A stretch of DNA of 64,000 nucleotides from the NCBI RefSeq assembly GCF_948329825.1, contig NZ_CAOJCM010000001.1:1178001-1242000 (forward strand), in the 5' to 3' direction. The notes under the pieces are model-generated. The model was not told the DNA's origin. It saw only the letters and a list, made by a program, of their open reading frames with translations, and did not search any database. Each line of letters starts with the position of its first letter. Positions within the stretch are counted from its first letter, which is position 1. Shown one piece after another: positions 25,164 through 34,638 of the stretch. The stretch is from Paenibacillus sp. JJ-100 (lineage in GTDB: Bacteria; Bacillota; Bacilli; Paenibacillales; Paenibacillaceae). Made by a program: the position numbers and the translations under genes.

Positions 25164-26369
25164 TTGGAAAAAACATCTCATAGAATTAGCGGGCGCGATT
25201 TGATATCGCCAGTGACCGCTGCTTTAATTTCTGTAATTGTCAATTATGGAGGGACCTTCATTCTTGTGTTTCAAGCGGCCAAAGCAGCAGGGTTAAGCCC
25301 GGAAATGACTGCTTCCTGGATATGGTCCATTTCGATTGGGGTCGGGATCACAGGAATTTGGCTTAGTTATCGCTTCAAAGAACCTATCATTACAGCATGG
25401 TCTACTCCAGCTGCAGCCTTCCTTGTCTCTATGCTCGCTGTAACTCCTTATTCTGAAGCCGTAGGTGCTTATATGATATCTGCCGTTGGTTTTGTCATTC
25501 TGGGCATGTCTGGCTTGTTCGAACGGTTCGTCCGATTAATCCCGCCTGGGATCGCTTCTGGTTTACTTGCAGGCATTTTACTTCAGTTTGGTATCTCGGC
25601 ATTTGAAGGGGCCAAGGTCGAACCTGTACTTGTGATTCTGTTGTTCACCGCCTATATCGTGTTAAAACGGTTTACATCTCGCTATGCAATCGTTGGTATA
25701 TTGATTCTCGGCCTGATCTACCTGGTGATCATGGGGAAAACCGATTTCAGCTCCATTCAGCTCACGGTCGCTTTGCCTGTATTCACAGCGCCCGAATTTT
25801 CAATTCAGGCGCTGCTCGGTGTGGCCCTGCCGTTATTTATTATTACGCTGACGGGGCAGTACATGCCAGGTATGCTGGTTCTTCGCAACGATGGTTTTCG
25901 AACGAGTGCCAACCCTATATTAACGGTAACCGGACTGGGTTCACTTATCGCTGCACTATTCGGCTCACATGCATTTAACGTGGCAGCCATTACCGCAGCC
26001 ATATGCACAGGGAAAGATTCGCATGAAGATGCATCCAAGCGTTATATTGCGGGCATTGCCTGCGGAGTCTTCTACATAACTGTCGGAATTTTTGGCGTAA
26101 CCTTAGCGGCATTATTTTTAATTCTTCCAGCAGCTTTTATCGCCACCTTAGCAGGGCTGGCTTTACTTGGAACGATCGGCGGCAGCCTGGCTAACGCTCT
26201 GGCAGACCCGAATGGACGGGAGACGGCATTAATTACATTTTTAGCAACAGCGGCTAATGTAACTTTGTTTGGTATCGGCGGTGCATTTTGGGGACTTGTG
26301 GCTGGAGTCATGGCGCATCTTCTAATTCATCATAAATTTGCCAAAAAACAACTTGGAACGAATGGTTAA
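25164..26369 (+). CDS. BenE-family transporter (benzoate/H+ symporter-like)
   Basis: A 401-residue integral membrane protein with about 12 helices, BenE/YdcO type. Family-like segments are [60 protein letters not shown] and [20 protein letters not shown], the last near the conserved re-entrant region. The start is a TTG at 25164 with GAGGGGCAGGGG upstream. BenE was named for benzoate uptake in Acinetobacter, but no aromatic catabolism gene is present here. Its neighbours bind or use PLP (YggS-like, SHMT), so the cargo may be an amino or hydroxy acid; that is inference. Confidence 0.85.
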   Translation: MEKTSHRISGRDLISPVTAALISVIVNYGGTFILVFQAAKAAGLSPEMTASWIWSISIGVGITGIWLSYRFKEPIITAWSTPAAAFLVSMLAVTPYSEAVGAYMISAVGFVILGMSGLFERFVRLIPPGIASGLLAGILLQFGISAFEGAKVEPVLVILLFTAYIVLKRFTSRYAIVGILILGLIYLVIMGKTDFSSIQLTVALPVFTAPEFSIQALLGVALPLFIITLTGQYMPGMLVLRNDGFRTSANPILTVTGLGSLIAALFGSHAFNVAAITAAICTGKDSHEDASKRYIAGIACGVFYITVGIFGVTLAALFLILPAAFIATLAGLALLGTIGGSLANALADPNGRETALITFLATAANVTLFGIGGAFWGLVAGVMAHLLIHHKFAKKQLGTNG

Positions 26370-26383
26370 GAAACCAGGAAGGG

Positions 26384-27655
26384 ATGATGATCAGGATGTT
26401 AAAGCATATAGAGAATCAAGATAAAACTGTGGCAGCAGCAGCCCGTAACGAGCTTGCAAGACAGCGGGATACAATAGAACTGATTGCTTCAGAGAATTTT
26501 GTGAGTCAAGCCGTAATGGAGGCAACGGCCAGCGTATTAACCAACAAATATGCAGAGGGTTATTCGGGCAGAAGATATTATGGTGGTTGCGAGCATGTTG
26601 ATACGGTAGAGGATATTGCTAATCATCGCCTGAAACAAATATTTGGTGCTGAACATGTGAATGTGCAGCCGCATTCCGGTTCACAGGCGAATATGGCTGT
26701 ATATCTTGCCTCAGCCCAGATGGGGGATACGATTCTTGGGATGAATCTTGCTCATGGAGGTCATCTGACACATGGAAGTCTTGTTAATTTTTCAGGAAGA
26801 TTTTATCACTTTGTTCCCTATGGTGTCGATCCAGAAACAGGTCTTATTGACTTTGACGAAGTTCGAAAACTGGCTCACAAACATCGTCCACGAATGATCG
26901 TTGCAGGCGGAAGTGCATACCCGAGGCGCATTGAATTTGAGCTTTTTGCTCAAATTGCTTCTGAAGTAGGGGCTTTGCTGTTTGTTGATATGGCACACAT
27001 CGCGGGAATTGTTGCAGCAGGATTACACCCTAACCCTGTACCGCATGCACATATTGTATCAACCACGACACACAAGACGCTGCGAGGTCCACGTGGAGGT
27101 GCTATTTTGTGTAAAGAATCCTGGGCACAGACTATTGATAAAGCTGTTTTTCCGGGAACGCAGGGTGGGCCATTTATGCACATTATTGCGGGGAAAGCAG
27201 TCGCTTTTGGGGAAGCAATGCAATCTGATTTCACTGTTTATATGAGAAACGTTCTTAATAATGCCAAAGTAATGGCGGACACGCTAATAAATGAAGGGCT
27301 TTCTCTAGTTTCTGGAGGGACCGATAATCATCTCATTCTTGTTGATCTGCGCAACGTTGGCCTTACGGGTAAAGACGCTCAGATTATGCTGGATGAAGCA
27401 GGCATCACAGCAAATAAAAATTCGATTCCTCATGATACAGCAAGTCCATTAGTTACAAGCGGTATTCGGTTTGGAACTCCTGCTATGACAACCAGAGGAC
27501 TTGGTGCCGGGGAGATGAAAGAAATTGCCGAGCTGATCGCACTTGCTTTTAAAAATCCAGCGAACACTACAGTAAGGCAGCACATATCAGGTTGTGTGCG
27601 CGAGATTACATCACGATTTCCTCTGTACGAAGCAGGGACATCGTTCACCTCATAA
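26384..27655 (+). CDS. glyA: Serine hydroxymethyltransferase paralogue
   Basis: 423 residues of fold-I PLP enzyme. The catalytic lysine is in [15 protein letters not shown]; other SHMT landmarks are [75 protein letters not shown] and [13 protein letters not shown]. Several normally fixed residues differ from housekeeping GlyA as I recall it (GSLVNFSG for [26 protein letters not shown] for the EVGITVNKNAIPFDP type), so this may be a second copy with altered substrate range (threonine, allo-threonine or alpha-methylserine are known SHMT-family substrates). ATG 26384, 26387 or 26396 could be the start. It follows the BenE-like gene by 14 bp. Confidence 0.88.
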   Translation: MMIRMLKHIENQDKTVAAAARNELARQRDTIELIASENFVSQAVMEATASVLTNKYAEGYSGRRYYGGCEHVDTVEDIANHRLKQIFGAEHVNVQPHSGSQANMAVYLASAQMGDTILGMNLAHGGHLTHGSLVNFSGRFYHFVPYGVDPETGLIDFDEVRKLAHKHRPRMIVAGGSAYPRRIEFELFAQIASEVGALLFVDMAHIAGIVAAGLHPNPVPHAHIVSTTTHKTLRGPRGGAILCKESWAQTIDKAVFPGTQGGPFMHIIAGKAVAFGEAMQSDFTVYMRNVLNNAKVMADTLINEGLSLVSGGTDNHLILVDLRNVGLTGKDAQIMLDEAGITANKNSIPHDTASPLVTSGIRFGTPAMTTRGLGAGEMKEIAELIALAFKNPANTTVRQHISGCVREITSRFPLYEAGTSFTS

Positions 27656-27663
27656 ATAGATAC

Positions 27664-27707
27664 AGCCCGTCTGCAATCTTCTTCGCGATTTTGCATTGCC
27701 GGCGGGC
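27664..27707. terminator. Imperfect hairpin between glyA and convergent mocR gene
   Basis: AGCCCGTCTGCAAT / ATTGCCGGCGGGCT pairs with two mismatches around a 16-nt loop. There is no clear T run on either strand, so termination is uncertain. Confidence 0.45.
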
Positions 27708-27719
27708 TCTATTCCATTA

Positions 27720-29153
27720 TTATAATACGGTTCGGGCAAATCGGGAGATGCCTTCTTCGATTCGTTCCTCATCTACTTTTGCAAAACCTAATACCCACCC
27801 CTTACGATCACTTTCCAGACAGTATCTACTCAGCGGATAAACACAGACACCCTGTCTGCGTGCGGCAGAGGTTATGGCTGCTTCATCACATGACGCATCT
27901 GCTTCAAGAAGCATATGTAATCCCGTTTCTACTCCGCTTAATCTAAAACGCGAACTAAGACCGGAAGAATGGATGGCTCTGGTCATGACCTCATGTCTAC
28001 GGCGATAAATGTTACGAACCCTTCTCATATGGCGCATAAATTGCCCCCGCTCAATAAAATGATTCAGCGTTAGCTGCTCCATTATGGGAAGATGGCGATA
28101 GGTCAATTCATGAACCTGTGTAAGCCGATCCATGGCTGCTTTTGGGCCTATAATCGCGGACAACCGAATACCTGGTGCGATCATTTTGGAAAAGCTCATC
28201 ATATAAAGCGTATTCTGGGGCAGGTGACTGAACAGGGTTGGAAGCGGATCTCCACGGTATCTGAATTCACTGTCGTAATCGTCCTCAATGATCCACATTC
28301 CTCGTTGTCCTGCCAACGTCATTAATTGCTGCCTGCGCGGCTCTGACATAATAACACCAGCGGCGCATTGATGCGAAGGGGTGACAAATACAAGCTTTGC
28401 TTGAGAGTGAATCTGTTCTACACACAGTCCGTGCTCATCTACGGGTACGGCATCCACCTGCATTCGTCTGTATTGCATCGTTGTCCAAGCGGCAGGAAAA
28501 CCGGGGTCCTCCACAGATACTCTGTCTCCTTCAGTCAGAAGTGCCTGAGCAATCAAATCAATGCTGTGCTGTGCACCTGAAGTTAACAAAATCTGATCAA
28601 CGTCAATATGAATGCCTCGTTCCAGTGATAAATAACGCTGAATCTGCTCGCGTAACGGCAGAAAGCCTCTGGCATCGCCATAAGACCAAATATCAAGATT
28701 GGGCTCAGCGGACACTTGCAAAAATGATTTTCTCCAGGATTGCGTGAACGTTTCATCGATGTAAGGCTCGTGCGGGTTGAAATCAATGTCCACCTGCATT
28801 GTATCATGATCTCCAAACCAACTCTGCAGTTTGGCAATGGATTCGTGTACTAAAGGCAGTACGGGAGGCACAGGCCCGGACTGCGGCTCCTCTTCTAAAG
28901 AACGGAGCACTTGGATCGAGCTACTGACTCTGGTTCCACCGCGACGTGAAGTTACTGTATAACCCCGGCTGAATAATTCTTCGTAAACGATCTGAATTGT
29001 GGATCGTGAAACACCGATTCGCCCGGCTAACTCACGTGACGGAAGCAGCAGTTCACCTGGAGGCCAGTTCCCAGTTGTAATGTTGTGAATAGCCTGGTCA
29101 AGCAGCTGCTGCCAGATCGGACGGTCATCATTTCGGTTCACTTTTAACATCAT
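27720..29153 (-). CDS. MocR-family regulator (GntR HTH fused to aminotransferase fold)
   Basis: 477 residues. An N-terminal winged HTH (IWQQLLDQAIHNITTG, PSRELAGRIGVSRSTIQIVY, LFSRGYTVTSRRGGTRV) is joined by a linker to a fold-I aminotransferase-like domain. The PLP-lysine region is LYMMSFSKMIAPGIRLSAII; LTSGAQHSIDLIAQAL and VEDPGFPAAWTTM bind cofactor. MocR proteins such as PdxR and GabR sense PLP or an amino-acid-PLP adduct and control PLP synthesis or amino-acid catabolism. Here it converges on a YggS-BenE-glyA operon, two of whose products handle PLP, so these may be its targets. The start ATG is complementary to 29151-29153, with CGGAG upstream. Confidence 0.9.
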   Translation of the reverse strand: MMLKVNRNDDRPIWQQLLDQAIHNITTGNWPPGELLLPSRELAGRIGVSRSTIQIVYEELFSRGYTVTSRRGGTRVSSSIQVLRSLEEEPQSGPVPPVLPLVHESIAKLQSWFGDHDTMQVDIDFNPHEPYIDETFTQSWRKSFLQVSAEPNLDIWSYGDARGFLPLREQIQRYLSLERGIHIDVDQILLTSGAQHSIDLIAQALLTEGDRVSVEDPGFPAAWTTMQYRRMQVDAVPVDEHGLCVEQIHSQAKLVFVTPSHQCAAGVIMSEPRRQQLMTLAGQRGMWIIEDDYDSEFRYRGDPLPTLFSHLPQNTLYMMSFSKMIAPGIRLSAIIGPKAAMDRLTQVHELTYRHLPIMEQLTLNHFIERGQFMRHMRRVRNIYRRRHEVMTRAIHSSGLSSRFRLSGVETGLHMLLEADASCDEAAITSAARRQGVCVYPLSRYCLESDRKGWVLGFAKVDEERIEEGISRFARTVL

Positions 29154-29291
29154 AACAACTCCGTTGTTGTTGAAATTATGGATTGCATATTACTTGAACA
29201 TGATAAAAATTCGGGCCTTCCATTGTAGGGAATATTATCATGACAATGGTTCAAGCTGCAATGATGAATCACGATGAATATATTTTTTCCT

Positions 29292-29346
29292 GTTCATCCC
29301 CAGTTCATATTCAGGACGTGGTCAGTTCATTTTCTTCTTTTATACT
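29292..29346 (+). promoter_or_regulatory. Phased GTTCAT direct repeats upstream of a TATACT -10
   Basis: GTTCAT occurs at 29292-29297, 29303-29308 and 29325-29330, that is at offsets 0, 11 and 33, all on one face of the helix. A TATACT -10 lies at 29341-29346, while the -35 position is poor. This is the layout of OmpR/PhoP-class response regulator activation sites. It lies 50-105 bp upstream of the secreted serine hydrolase gene. Confidence 0.55.
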
Positions 29347-29395
29347 GCGTTAGGTAACTGCACTATTACTACAACCACAGAGCAGATAGGAGAAG

Positions 29396-31477
29396 ATGAA
29401 TTTGAGACGAAAAAAAAGAACGACCATTGTTGCCATGACCTTGGCATTTGCGATGTTAACTCCAACAGCTGTATATGCAGCCGAGCTTCCAGGTAAACTA
29501 GACTACGGATTGACTCAAAAAGCAGTCACGGCAAAAACGAAAACACTGACCGAAACCTACGGTGTCACGAGTGTACAGTACGCACTTATCGATGGAGGAG
29601 AGATCGTTCTCTCTGGACAGACAGGAATTAATGACCCAGAGAATCGTGTGCCACTCACGTCAAATACCATGTATGGCATAGGATCGACAAGTAAAATGTT
29701 TCTCACAACCGCTGTCATGAAGTTAGTTGATGAGGGCAAAGTGAAATTGGACGATCCTTTAGTTAACTATATTCCTGAATTTAAAATGAAGGACAAACGT
29801 TATACTCAGATTACAGTACGTATGCTGTTAAATCATTCATCGGGATTGCTTGGCACATCCAGTAACAGTGCTATTTTATTTGAAGATCCAGATACGCATG
29901 CACATGATACATTATTGGAACAGCTAGCCTCACAGCATCTGAAGGCTGATCCTGGCGCCTATTCGGTGTATAGCAATGACGGGTTTTCATTAGCAGAGAT
30001 TCTCGTAGAGCGAGTCAGCGCGTTGAGTTTTACGGAATTCTTGCACCGTCATATTACAACACCTCTTGGCATGAATCATACCAAGACGCCACAAGATCCG
30101 CTCGATTTGGAACAAATGGCAACGACGTACTCCGCCAAGAAGGAAAGGCAGCCTTTGGAAACTACCAATATGATTGCTTCAGGTGGTATCTATTCCACAG
30201 CCGAAGATTTGGTGAAGCTGTCACAAGTATTCACGAATGAGAAGAATGGTATTCTATCGAAAGAATCAGCGAAAGCTACCGGACAGGAAGAGTACAAACG
30301 AGGAATGTGGCCGGAGGACGGCGATTCGTCTATTGCTTACGGATTGGGATGGGATAGTGTGAACTTGTTTCCATTCAATCAATACGGCATCAAGGCATGG
30401 ACTAAAGGTGGTAATACGATAGCCTATCATGCCTCTCTGATTGTACTTCCTGAGTATAATATGGCTGCAGCTGTTACATCTTCGGGAGGTTCAAGTTCAA
30501 CGAATCAATTGATTGCAACAGAGTTGTTGCTAAGTAGCCTGGAAGAAAAGAAGCTGATTCCGGAGCGTAAAGCGGAGAAGTCACATGGAGTACCTGTAAA
30601 AGCAGAGATGCCGAAGGAAGAAATGAATCATTCGGGAATCTATGGTGGTGGAGCCAACATGTTGATGAAACTGGATGTGCAGGAGAATGGGCAACTCATC
30701 ATGTCGATGTTAGCGGCTACCAATAGCCCCAAACAGACATACACCTACATTGCTGACGGTTCTTTTGTGAATGAAACAGGTACGGAGAAAGTGAAGTTTG
30801 TTAAGGAAAATAACGGAAATACGTATCTTTGGACACGTTCGTACCAATCGGCATCTGGACTTGGGCAGATTGCTTCTTCGGAGTATAAGGCTGAAAAGCT
30901 TCAAGCCAATCCATTGTCGGACGAAGCTAAAGCTGCATGGCAAGCACGTGTAGGTAAAGCGTATGTGCTCGTAAATGAGAAACACACCTCGACTCTATAT
31001 AATACAGCAATGCCGCTGATCCCTATTCAGTTGATGAGCGAGTTGCCAGGTTTTATTTATACCAATGCTATCACAGGTGCGGATCAAGCTTTGAATCAAT
31101 TGCAGATTCCGGGTGTAGCAGGTCGTGACACAATGGAATTCACCTTTTTCAAGCAAAGTGGTGTCGAGTATGTTTCACAAGGAGGCAATGTATATGCCAG
31201 CCAGGATATCGTGAAACCAATCTATGCAGGTCAGCAATCAAAAACGACGATCCAGTCGAATGGTTACGCCAAATGGTTCTCGATTCCGGCTGCGGCTGGA
31301 GGGAAAGAAATGAAAGTGAACTTACCCTCCGATGGTTCATATGTTGTGTATGATGCATCTGGTGCCAGTCTGAATCATAGCGTAGTCAGTGGTCAAACGA
31401 CAATGGTATTACCAGAGCGAGGCAGCATTGTCTTTGCTGGTGAAGCAGGATCGGTCTTTGAGATTACGTTGAAATAA
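29396..31477 (+). CDS. Secreted beta-lactamase-fold serine hydrolase with C-terminal extension
   Basis: 693 residues. The Sec signal peptide (basic [10 protein letters not shown], hydrophobic core, cleavage after VYA) is followed by a class-C beta-lactamase/penicillin-binding fold: nucleophile [10 protein letters not shown], second box YSVYSNDGF (YSN) and the KGG-like box [14 protein letters not shown]. About 300 further residues have no motif I know and look beta-rich ([19 protein letters not shown] onward), perhaps wall-binding or lipocalin-like. Family members include D-aminopeptidases, D,D-peptidases and esterases acting at the cell envelope. ATG 29396 has ATAGGAGAAG before it. It is transcribed alone, divergent from mocR, behind phased repeats that suggest control by a two-component system. 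Confidence 0.85.
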   Translation: MNLRRKKRTTIVAMTLAFAMLTPTAVYAAELPGKLDYGLTQKAVTAKTKTLTETYGVTSVQYALIDGGEIVLSGQTGINDPENRVPLTSNTMYGIGSTSKMFLTTAVMKLVDEGKVKLDDPLVNYIPEFKMKDKRYTQITVRMLLNHSSGLLGTSSNSAILFEDPDTHAHDTLLEQLASQHLKADPGAYSVYSNDGFSLAEILVERVSALSFTEFLHRHITTPLGMNHTKTPQDPLDLEQMATTYSAKKERQPLETTNMIASGGIYSTAEDLVKLSQVFTNEKNGILSKESAKATGQEEYKRGMWPEDGDSSIAYGLGWDSVNLFPFNQYGIKAWTKGGNTIAYHASLIVLPEYNMAAAVTSSGGSSSTNQLIATELLLSSLEEKKLIPERKAEKSHGVPVKAEMPKEEMNHSGIYGGGANMLMKLDVQENGQLIMSMLAATNSPKQTYTYIADGSFVNETGTEKVKFVKENNGNTYLWTRSYQSASGLGQIASSEYKAEKLQANPLSDEAKAAWQARVGKAYVLVNEKHTSTLYNTAMPLIPIQLMSELPGFIYTNAITGADQALNQLQIPGVAGRDTMEFTFFKQSGVEYVSQGGNVYASQDIVKPIYAGQQSKTTIQSNGYAKWFSIPAAAGGKEMKVNLPSDGSYVVYDASGASLNHSVVSGQTTMVLPERGSIVFAGEAGSVFEITLK

Positions 31478-31539
31478 AGCTTGAACCCACGATTTAAATG
31501 AATAGATATCGTTTTCAAAACATAGCTGATTGATCTTAA

Positions 31540-31575
31540 GAATTAATGTTTATCAATTGAGAATTAATGTTTATC
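31540..31575 (+). repeat. Two direct copies of a 15-bp sequence
   Basis: GAATTAATGTTTATC occurs at 31540-31554 and 31561-31575, a period of 21 bp (two helical turns), between the serine hydrolase gene and its terminator. Function unknown. Confidence 0.8.
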
Positions 31576-31587
31576 CATCAGATAGCT

Positions 31588-31615
31588 AAAAAGTCGCATT
31601 TTGCGGCTTTTTTTG
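31588..31615 (+). terminator. Terminator after the secreted serine hydrolase
   Basis: AAAAAGTCGC-ATTT-TGCGGCTTTTTTT stem-loop with T tail. The rest of the 31478-31820 gap shows a 15-bp direct repeat, a 12-bp palindrome CATGACGTCATG at 31796-31807 just before the next ribosome site, and no gene. Confidence 0.85.
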
Positions 31616-31820
31616 CGTTTTTAGTTTCAAATTTAAATTTTAGGTTTCGCGAGCCGCTACTCCAGGGTAAGTATAAGAGGAATTTTATAAGCTTGTTGAT
31701 GTCATGGAAACAAATAATGAAGGTGGGTAGGAAGAGCATTGATTAAGGAAGAGCTGAGAATAATACATGTAGCAAGTTTGGAAACATAAGTATGGCATGA
31801 CGTCATGACGAGGAGGACAT

Positions 31821-33269
31821 ATGAAGAACAACAGGATTACATTACTTATACTTACGATGGTGCTGCTTCTCGTGTCTGGCTTTGCGGGTTGGGCAGGAGA
31901 TGTGCAAGCAAAATCTGAAACACAAAAAACATATATCATTGGTACAGATGTTACCTTTGCACCATTTGAGTTCCAGGATATCAACGGTGATTTTGTCGGT
32001 ATTGATATGGATATCTTGGCAGCCATCGCCAAGGATCAGAATTTCAAATATGAGATCAAAGCGTTAGGTTTTAACGCAGCCGTTCAGGCACTCGAAGCCA
32101 ATCAGGTCGATGGTGTCATCGCAGGGATGAGCATTACTAATGAACGGAAGGCGAAATTCGACTTTTCCGATACTTATTTTGAATCAGGCGTAGTTATGGG
32201 CGTCAGTGTTAACAATGATTCAGTCAAAAGTTACGAGGATCTTCGTGGTAAAAAGGTAGCCGTGAAAACGGGTACCGAAGGATATCGTTTTGCTGAGGCG
32301 AATGCTTCCAAGTACGGCTTTACCATTGTACCTTTCGATGATTCCGTACAGATGTATGATGAAGTAAAAACAGGTAACTCGGTTGCTTGTTTTGATGATT
32401 ATCCGGTATTGAAGTATGGCGAGAATCAAAACAACGGACTGAAGGTTGTTACAGACCCCGAAAAAGGTGCACCGTACGGCTTTGCTGTAAGTAAAGGCAA
32501 AAATTCGGAGCTACTTCAAATGTTTAATGCAGGTCTAGCAAACATCAAGGCAAGCGGTGAATATCAGAATATCCGCGATAAATATCTGGGGGAAAGTGCG
32601 GAGTCCGCAGAAAGTTTGGGACGGATGGAACTGATTATCAAGTCTCTCCCAGCATTGCTTAACGGATTAGGTAAAACACTGCTGTATACAGTGGTGTCTC
32701 TATTTTTTGCATTTATTATTGGTATGATCTTTGCCTTCATGAAGGTAGGACGCAATAAAATTCTACGTGGTATAGCTACGGTCTTCGTAGATTTTTTCCG
32801 GGGCATACCGCTGTTGGTTCTCGCATATTTCATATACTTTGGTATTCCTCAGGCGTTCGGATTCACGATGCCACTGTTTCTTGCGGCGATTCTGACGCTC
32901 AGCTTGAATGCCGGAGCGTATGTAACGGAGATCATTCGTGGCGGTATTCAGTCGATTGATCCTGGTCAGATGGAGGCAGCTCGCTCTCTGGGTCTGCCAT
33001 ACCGTAAAGCGATGATGAAAATCGTTGTTCCACAGGCCATTCGTGTGATGATTCCATCGTTTATTAACCAGATGGTTATTACGCTGAAGGATACGTCGAT
33101 CTTATCCGTAATCGGGCTAGTTGAGCTTACACAGTCGGGTAAAATCATTATCGCTAGAACGTTTGCTTCTTTCGACATTTGGTTAACCGTTGCGGTAATG
33201 TACTTAATCGTTATTATTACACTGACCAAAATTGCCGATTATATGGAGGTGAAAATCCGTCGTGGGTAA
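31821..33269 (+). CDS. Glutamine-type ABC importer, binding protein fused to permease
   Basis: 482 residues carrying two functions. Residues 1-30 are a signal/anchor helix. Residues 38-255 form a polar amino-acid binding domain ([66 protein letters not shown]). Residues 270-480 form the HisM-type permease ([31 protein letters not shown] and the EAA loop [24 protein letters not shown]). Such tethered binding proteins, known from GlnP of lactic acid bacteria, raise the local receptor concentration. Start ATG 31821 follows ACGAGGAGGACAT. It overlaps the ATPase gene by 8 bp. The exact amino acid (glutamine, glutamate or arginine) cannot be read. Confidence 0.93.
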   Translation: MKNNRITLLILTMVLLLVSGFAGWAGDVQAKSETQKTYIIGTDVTFAPFEFQDINGDFVGIDMDILAAIAKDQNFKYEIKALGFNAAVQALEANQVDGVIAGMSITNERKAKFDFSDTYFESGVVMGVSVNNDSVKSYEDLRGKKVAVKTGTEGYRFAEANASKYGFTIVPFDDSVQMYDEVKTGNSVACFDDYPVLKYGENQNNGLKVVTDPEKGAPYGFAVSKGKNSELLQMFNAGLANIKASGEYQNIRDKYLGESAESAESLGRMELIIKSLPALLNGLGKTLLYTVVSLFFAFIIGMIFAFMKVGRNKILRGIATVFVDFFRGIPLLVLAYFIYFGIPQAFGFTMPLFLAAILTLSLNAGAYVTEIIRGGIQSIDPGQMEAARSLGLPYRKAMMKIVVPQAIRVMIPSFINQMVITLKDTSILSVIGLVELTQSGKIIIARTFASFDIWLTVAVMYLIVIITLTKIADYMEVKIRRG

Positions 33270-33990
33270 AATAAAAGTAGAAGGATTGAAAAAAAGTTTT
33301 GGTTCAAATCAAGTGTTAAAAGGCATTGATGTTGCAGTAAATGAAGGAGAAGTTGTATGTGTAATTGGTCCCTCCGGTTCGGGGAAAAGTACATTTCTGC
33401 GTTGCATCAATCGCTTGGAGGACATCACAGCAGGTCATGTTATCGTTGATGATCAGGACTTGAACAGCAGTGAAACCAATATCAATAAGGCTCGTGAGAA
33501 CATCGGAATGGTGTTCCAGCACTTTAATCTGTTTCCGCATTTCAGTGTGCTCAAAAATATTATGTTTGCACCAATGGAACTCGGCAAATTGAACGAAGCA
33601 CAAGCTAGAGAGACAGCGATTCGCTTGCTTGATCGTGTTGGCCTTGCGGACAAAGCAGACAGTTTCCCGAGTCAACTATCCGGCGGACAGAAGCAGCGCG
33701 TTGCCATTGCACGGGCGCTCGCGATGAATCCGGATGTAATGTTGTTCGATGAACCTACGTCTGCTCTTGACCCCGAGATGGTTGGAGAAGTGCTGGGCGT
33801 TATGAAAGATCTTGCGCGGGAAGGAATGACGATGATCATTGTGACGCATGAGATGGGTTTTGCCCGTGAAGTTGCGGATCGGGTTATTTTTATGGATGGC
33901 GGATACATTGTTGAGGAAGGCAATCCTGAGCAGATCTTTGGTAAACCGCAGAATGAACGGACGATTAGTTTCCTGGAGAAAGTACTATAA
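33262..33990 (+). CDS. glnQ: Amino-acid ABC transporter ATP-binding protein
   Basis: A 242-residue cytoplasmic ATPase of the GlnQ/HisP class: Walker [11 protein letters not shown]-loop [11 protein letters not shown], signature [15 protein letters not shown], Walker [17 protein letters not shown]-loop [10 protein letters not shown]. The Q-loop and the pattern after it are diagnostic for polar-amino-acid importers. It starts at GTG 33262 within the end of the fused receptor-permease gene. The two genes make a complete importer. Confidence 0.94.
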   Translation: MGKIKVEGLKKSFGSNQVLKGIDVAVNEGEVVCVIGPSGSGKSTFLRCINRLEDITAGHVIVDDQDLNSSETNINKARENIGMVFQHFNLFPHFSVLKNIMFAPMELGKLNEAQARETAIRLLDRVGLADKADSFPSQLSGGQKQRVAIARALAMNPDVMLFDEPTSALDPEMVGEVLGVMKDLAREGMTMIIVTHEMGFAREVADRVIFMDGGYIVEEGNPEQIFGKPQNERTISFLEKVL

Positions 33991-34016
33991 ATTTATTATT
34001 ATAATTATGAATCAAC

Positions 34017-34043
34017 GAAAAGTCGCGATAAGCGGCTTTTTTG
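34017..34043 (+). terminator. Terminator after glnQ
   Basis: AAAAGTCGC-GATAA-GCGGCTTTTTT, a short GC stem with a T run. It resembles the terminators at 31588 and 51120. Confidence 0.85.
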
Positions 34044-34145
34044 TTTTGAACATCGAAGGGGTCAAAGTATATAATAGGATTCCAATAGACGCTGAACATC
34101 ATGTATAAACGTGTCATATCACGATATAAAAAAGGAGGATGGCCC

Positions 34146-34508
34146 GTGCCCGAACCTGTACCCGAGATTGTGCAGTTGCAATCCATTGAGGCCTTTCAAT
34201 CTGCAATTCGCAAATCACAGAGTGCTCTGGTCAATATGATCAGGAAAGGTGCTAATACGTCTGTTATAGAGAAACGACTTCATGCGCTGGCTGTGTCTCT
34301 GCATATGCTGGAATATACCTGGCAGAAGAGAGGGGACCAACCATACAGCAATCTGGAAATGATAGAAACACGTCAAGTGATCCAGAACCTTCTTGTTTCG
34401 CTTGAAGGAATGAAAGAGAAGATAGCGGCAGGCACACCCCAATATACTTTAATCGAGCGAAGAATTCGAGCTTTTCAACTTGCTATACAAGCGATGAATA
34501 TTGCGTGA
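34146..34508 (+). CDS. Hypothetical helical protein
   Basis: 120 residues, no signal or membrane segment. After a short Pro-rich N-terminus (PEPVPEIVQL) the chain is predicted as helical with repeated basic and hydrophobic heptads (SQSALVNMIRKGANTSVIEK, RLHALAVSLHMLEYTWQKRG, QYTLIERRIRAFQLAIQAMN). The two segments around SVIEKRLHAL and TLIERRIRAF resemble each other, suggesting an internal duplication. GTG 34146 is chosen because AAAGGAGG lies seven bases upstream. It is a single-gene unit between two terminators. I do not recognise a family. Confidence 0.7.
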   Translation: MPEPVPEIVQLQSIEAFQSAIRKSQSALVNMIRKGANTSVIEKRLHALAVSLHMLEYTWQKRGDQPYSNLEMIETRQVIQNLLVSLEGMKEKIAAGTPQYTLIERRIRAFQLAIQAMNIA

Positions 34509-34595
34509 ACTCGGATATGACATAGATCAGATGATTCTATACGATCCACATATTCAAAGACAATTCATATAGTCTTCAAGCCTCCTAAAGGACGA

Positions 34596-34626
34596 GAAGA
34601 GGTCTGTCATCGAGACAGGCCTCTTC
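34596..34626. terminator. Terminator between the hypothetical gene and the convergent GH27 gene
   Basis: GAAGAGGTCTGTC / GACAGGCCTCTTC stem with an ATCGA loop and a TTTAT tail on the + strand. Confidence 0.8.
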
Positions 34627-34638
34627 TTTATAAAGCTT

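Noticed and set aside
31540..31575. CRISPR-like repeat
   Set aside because: Only two copies with a 6-bp spacer and no cas genes.
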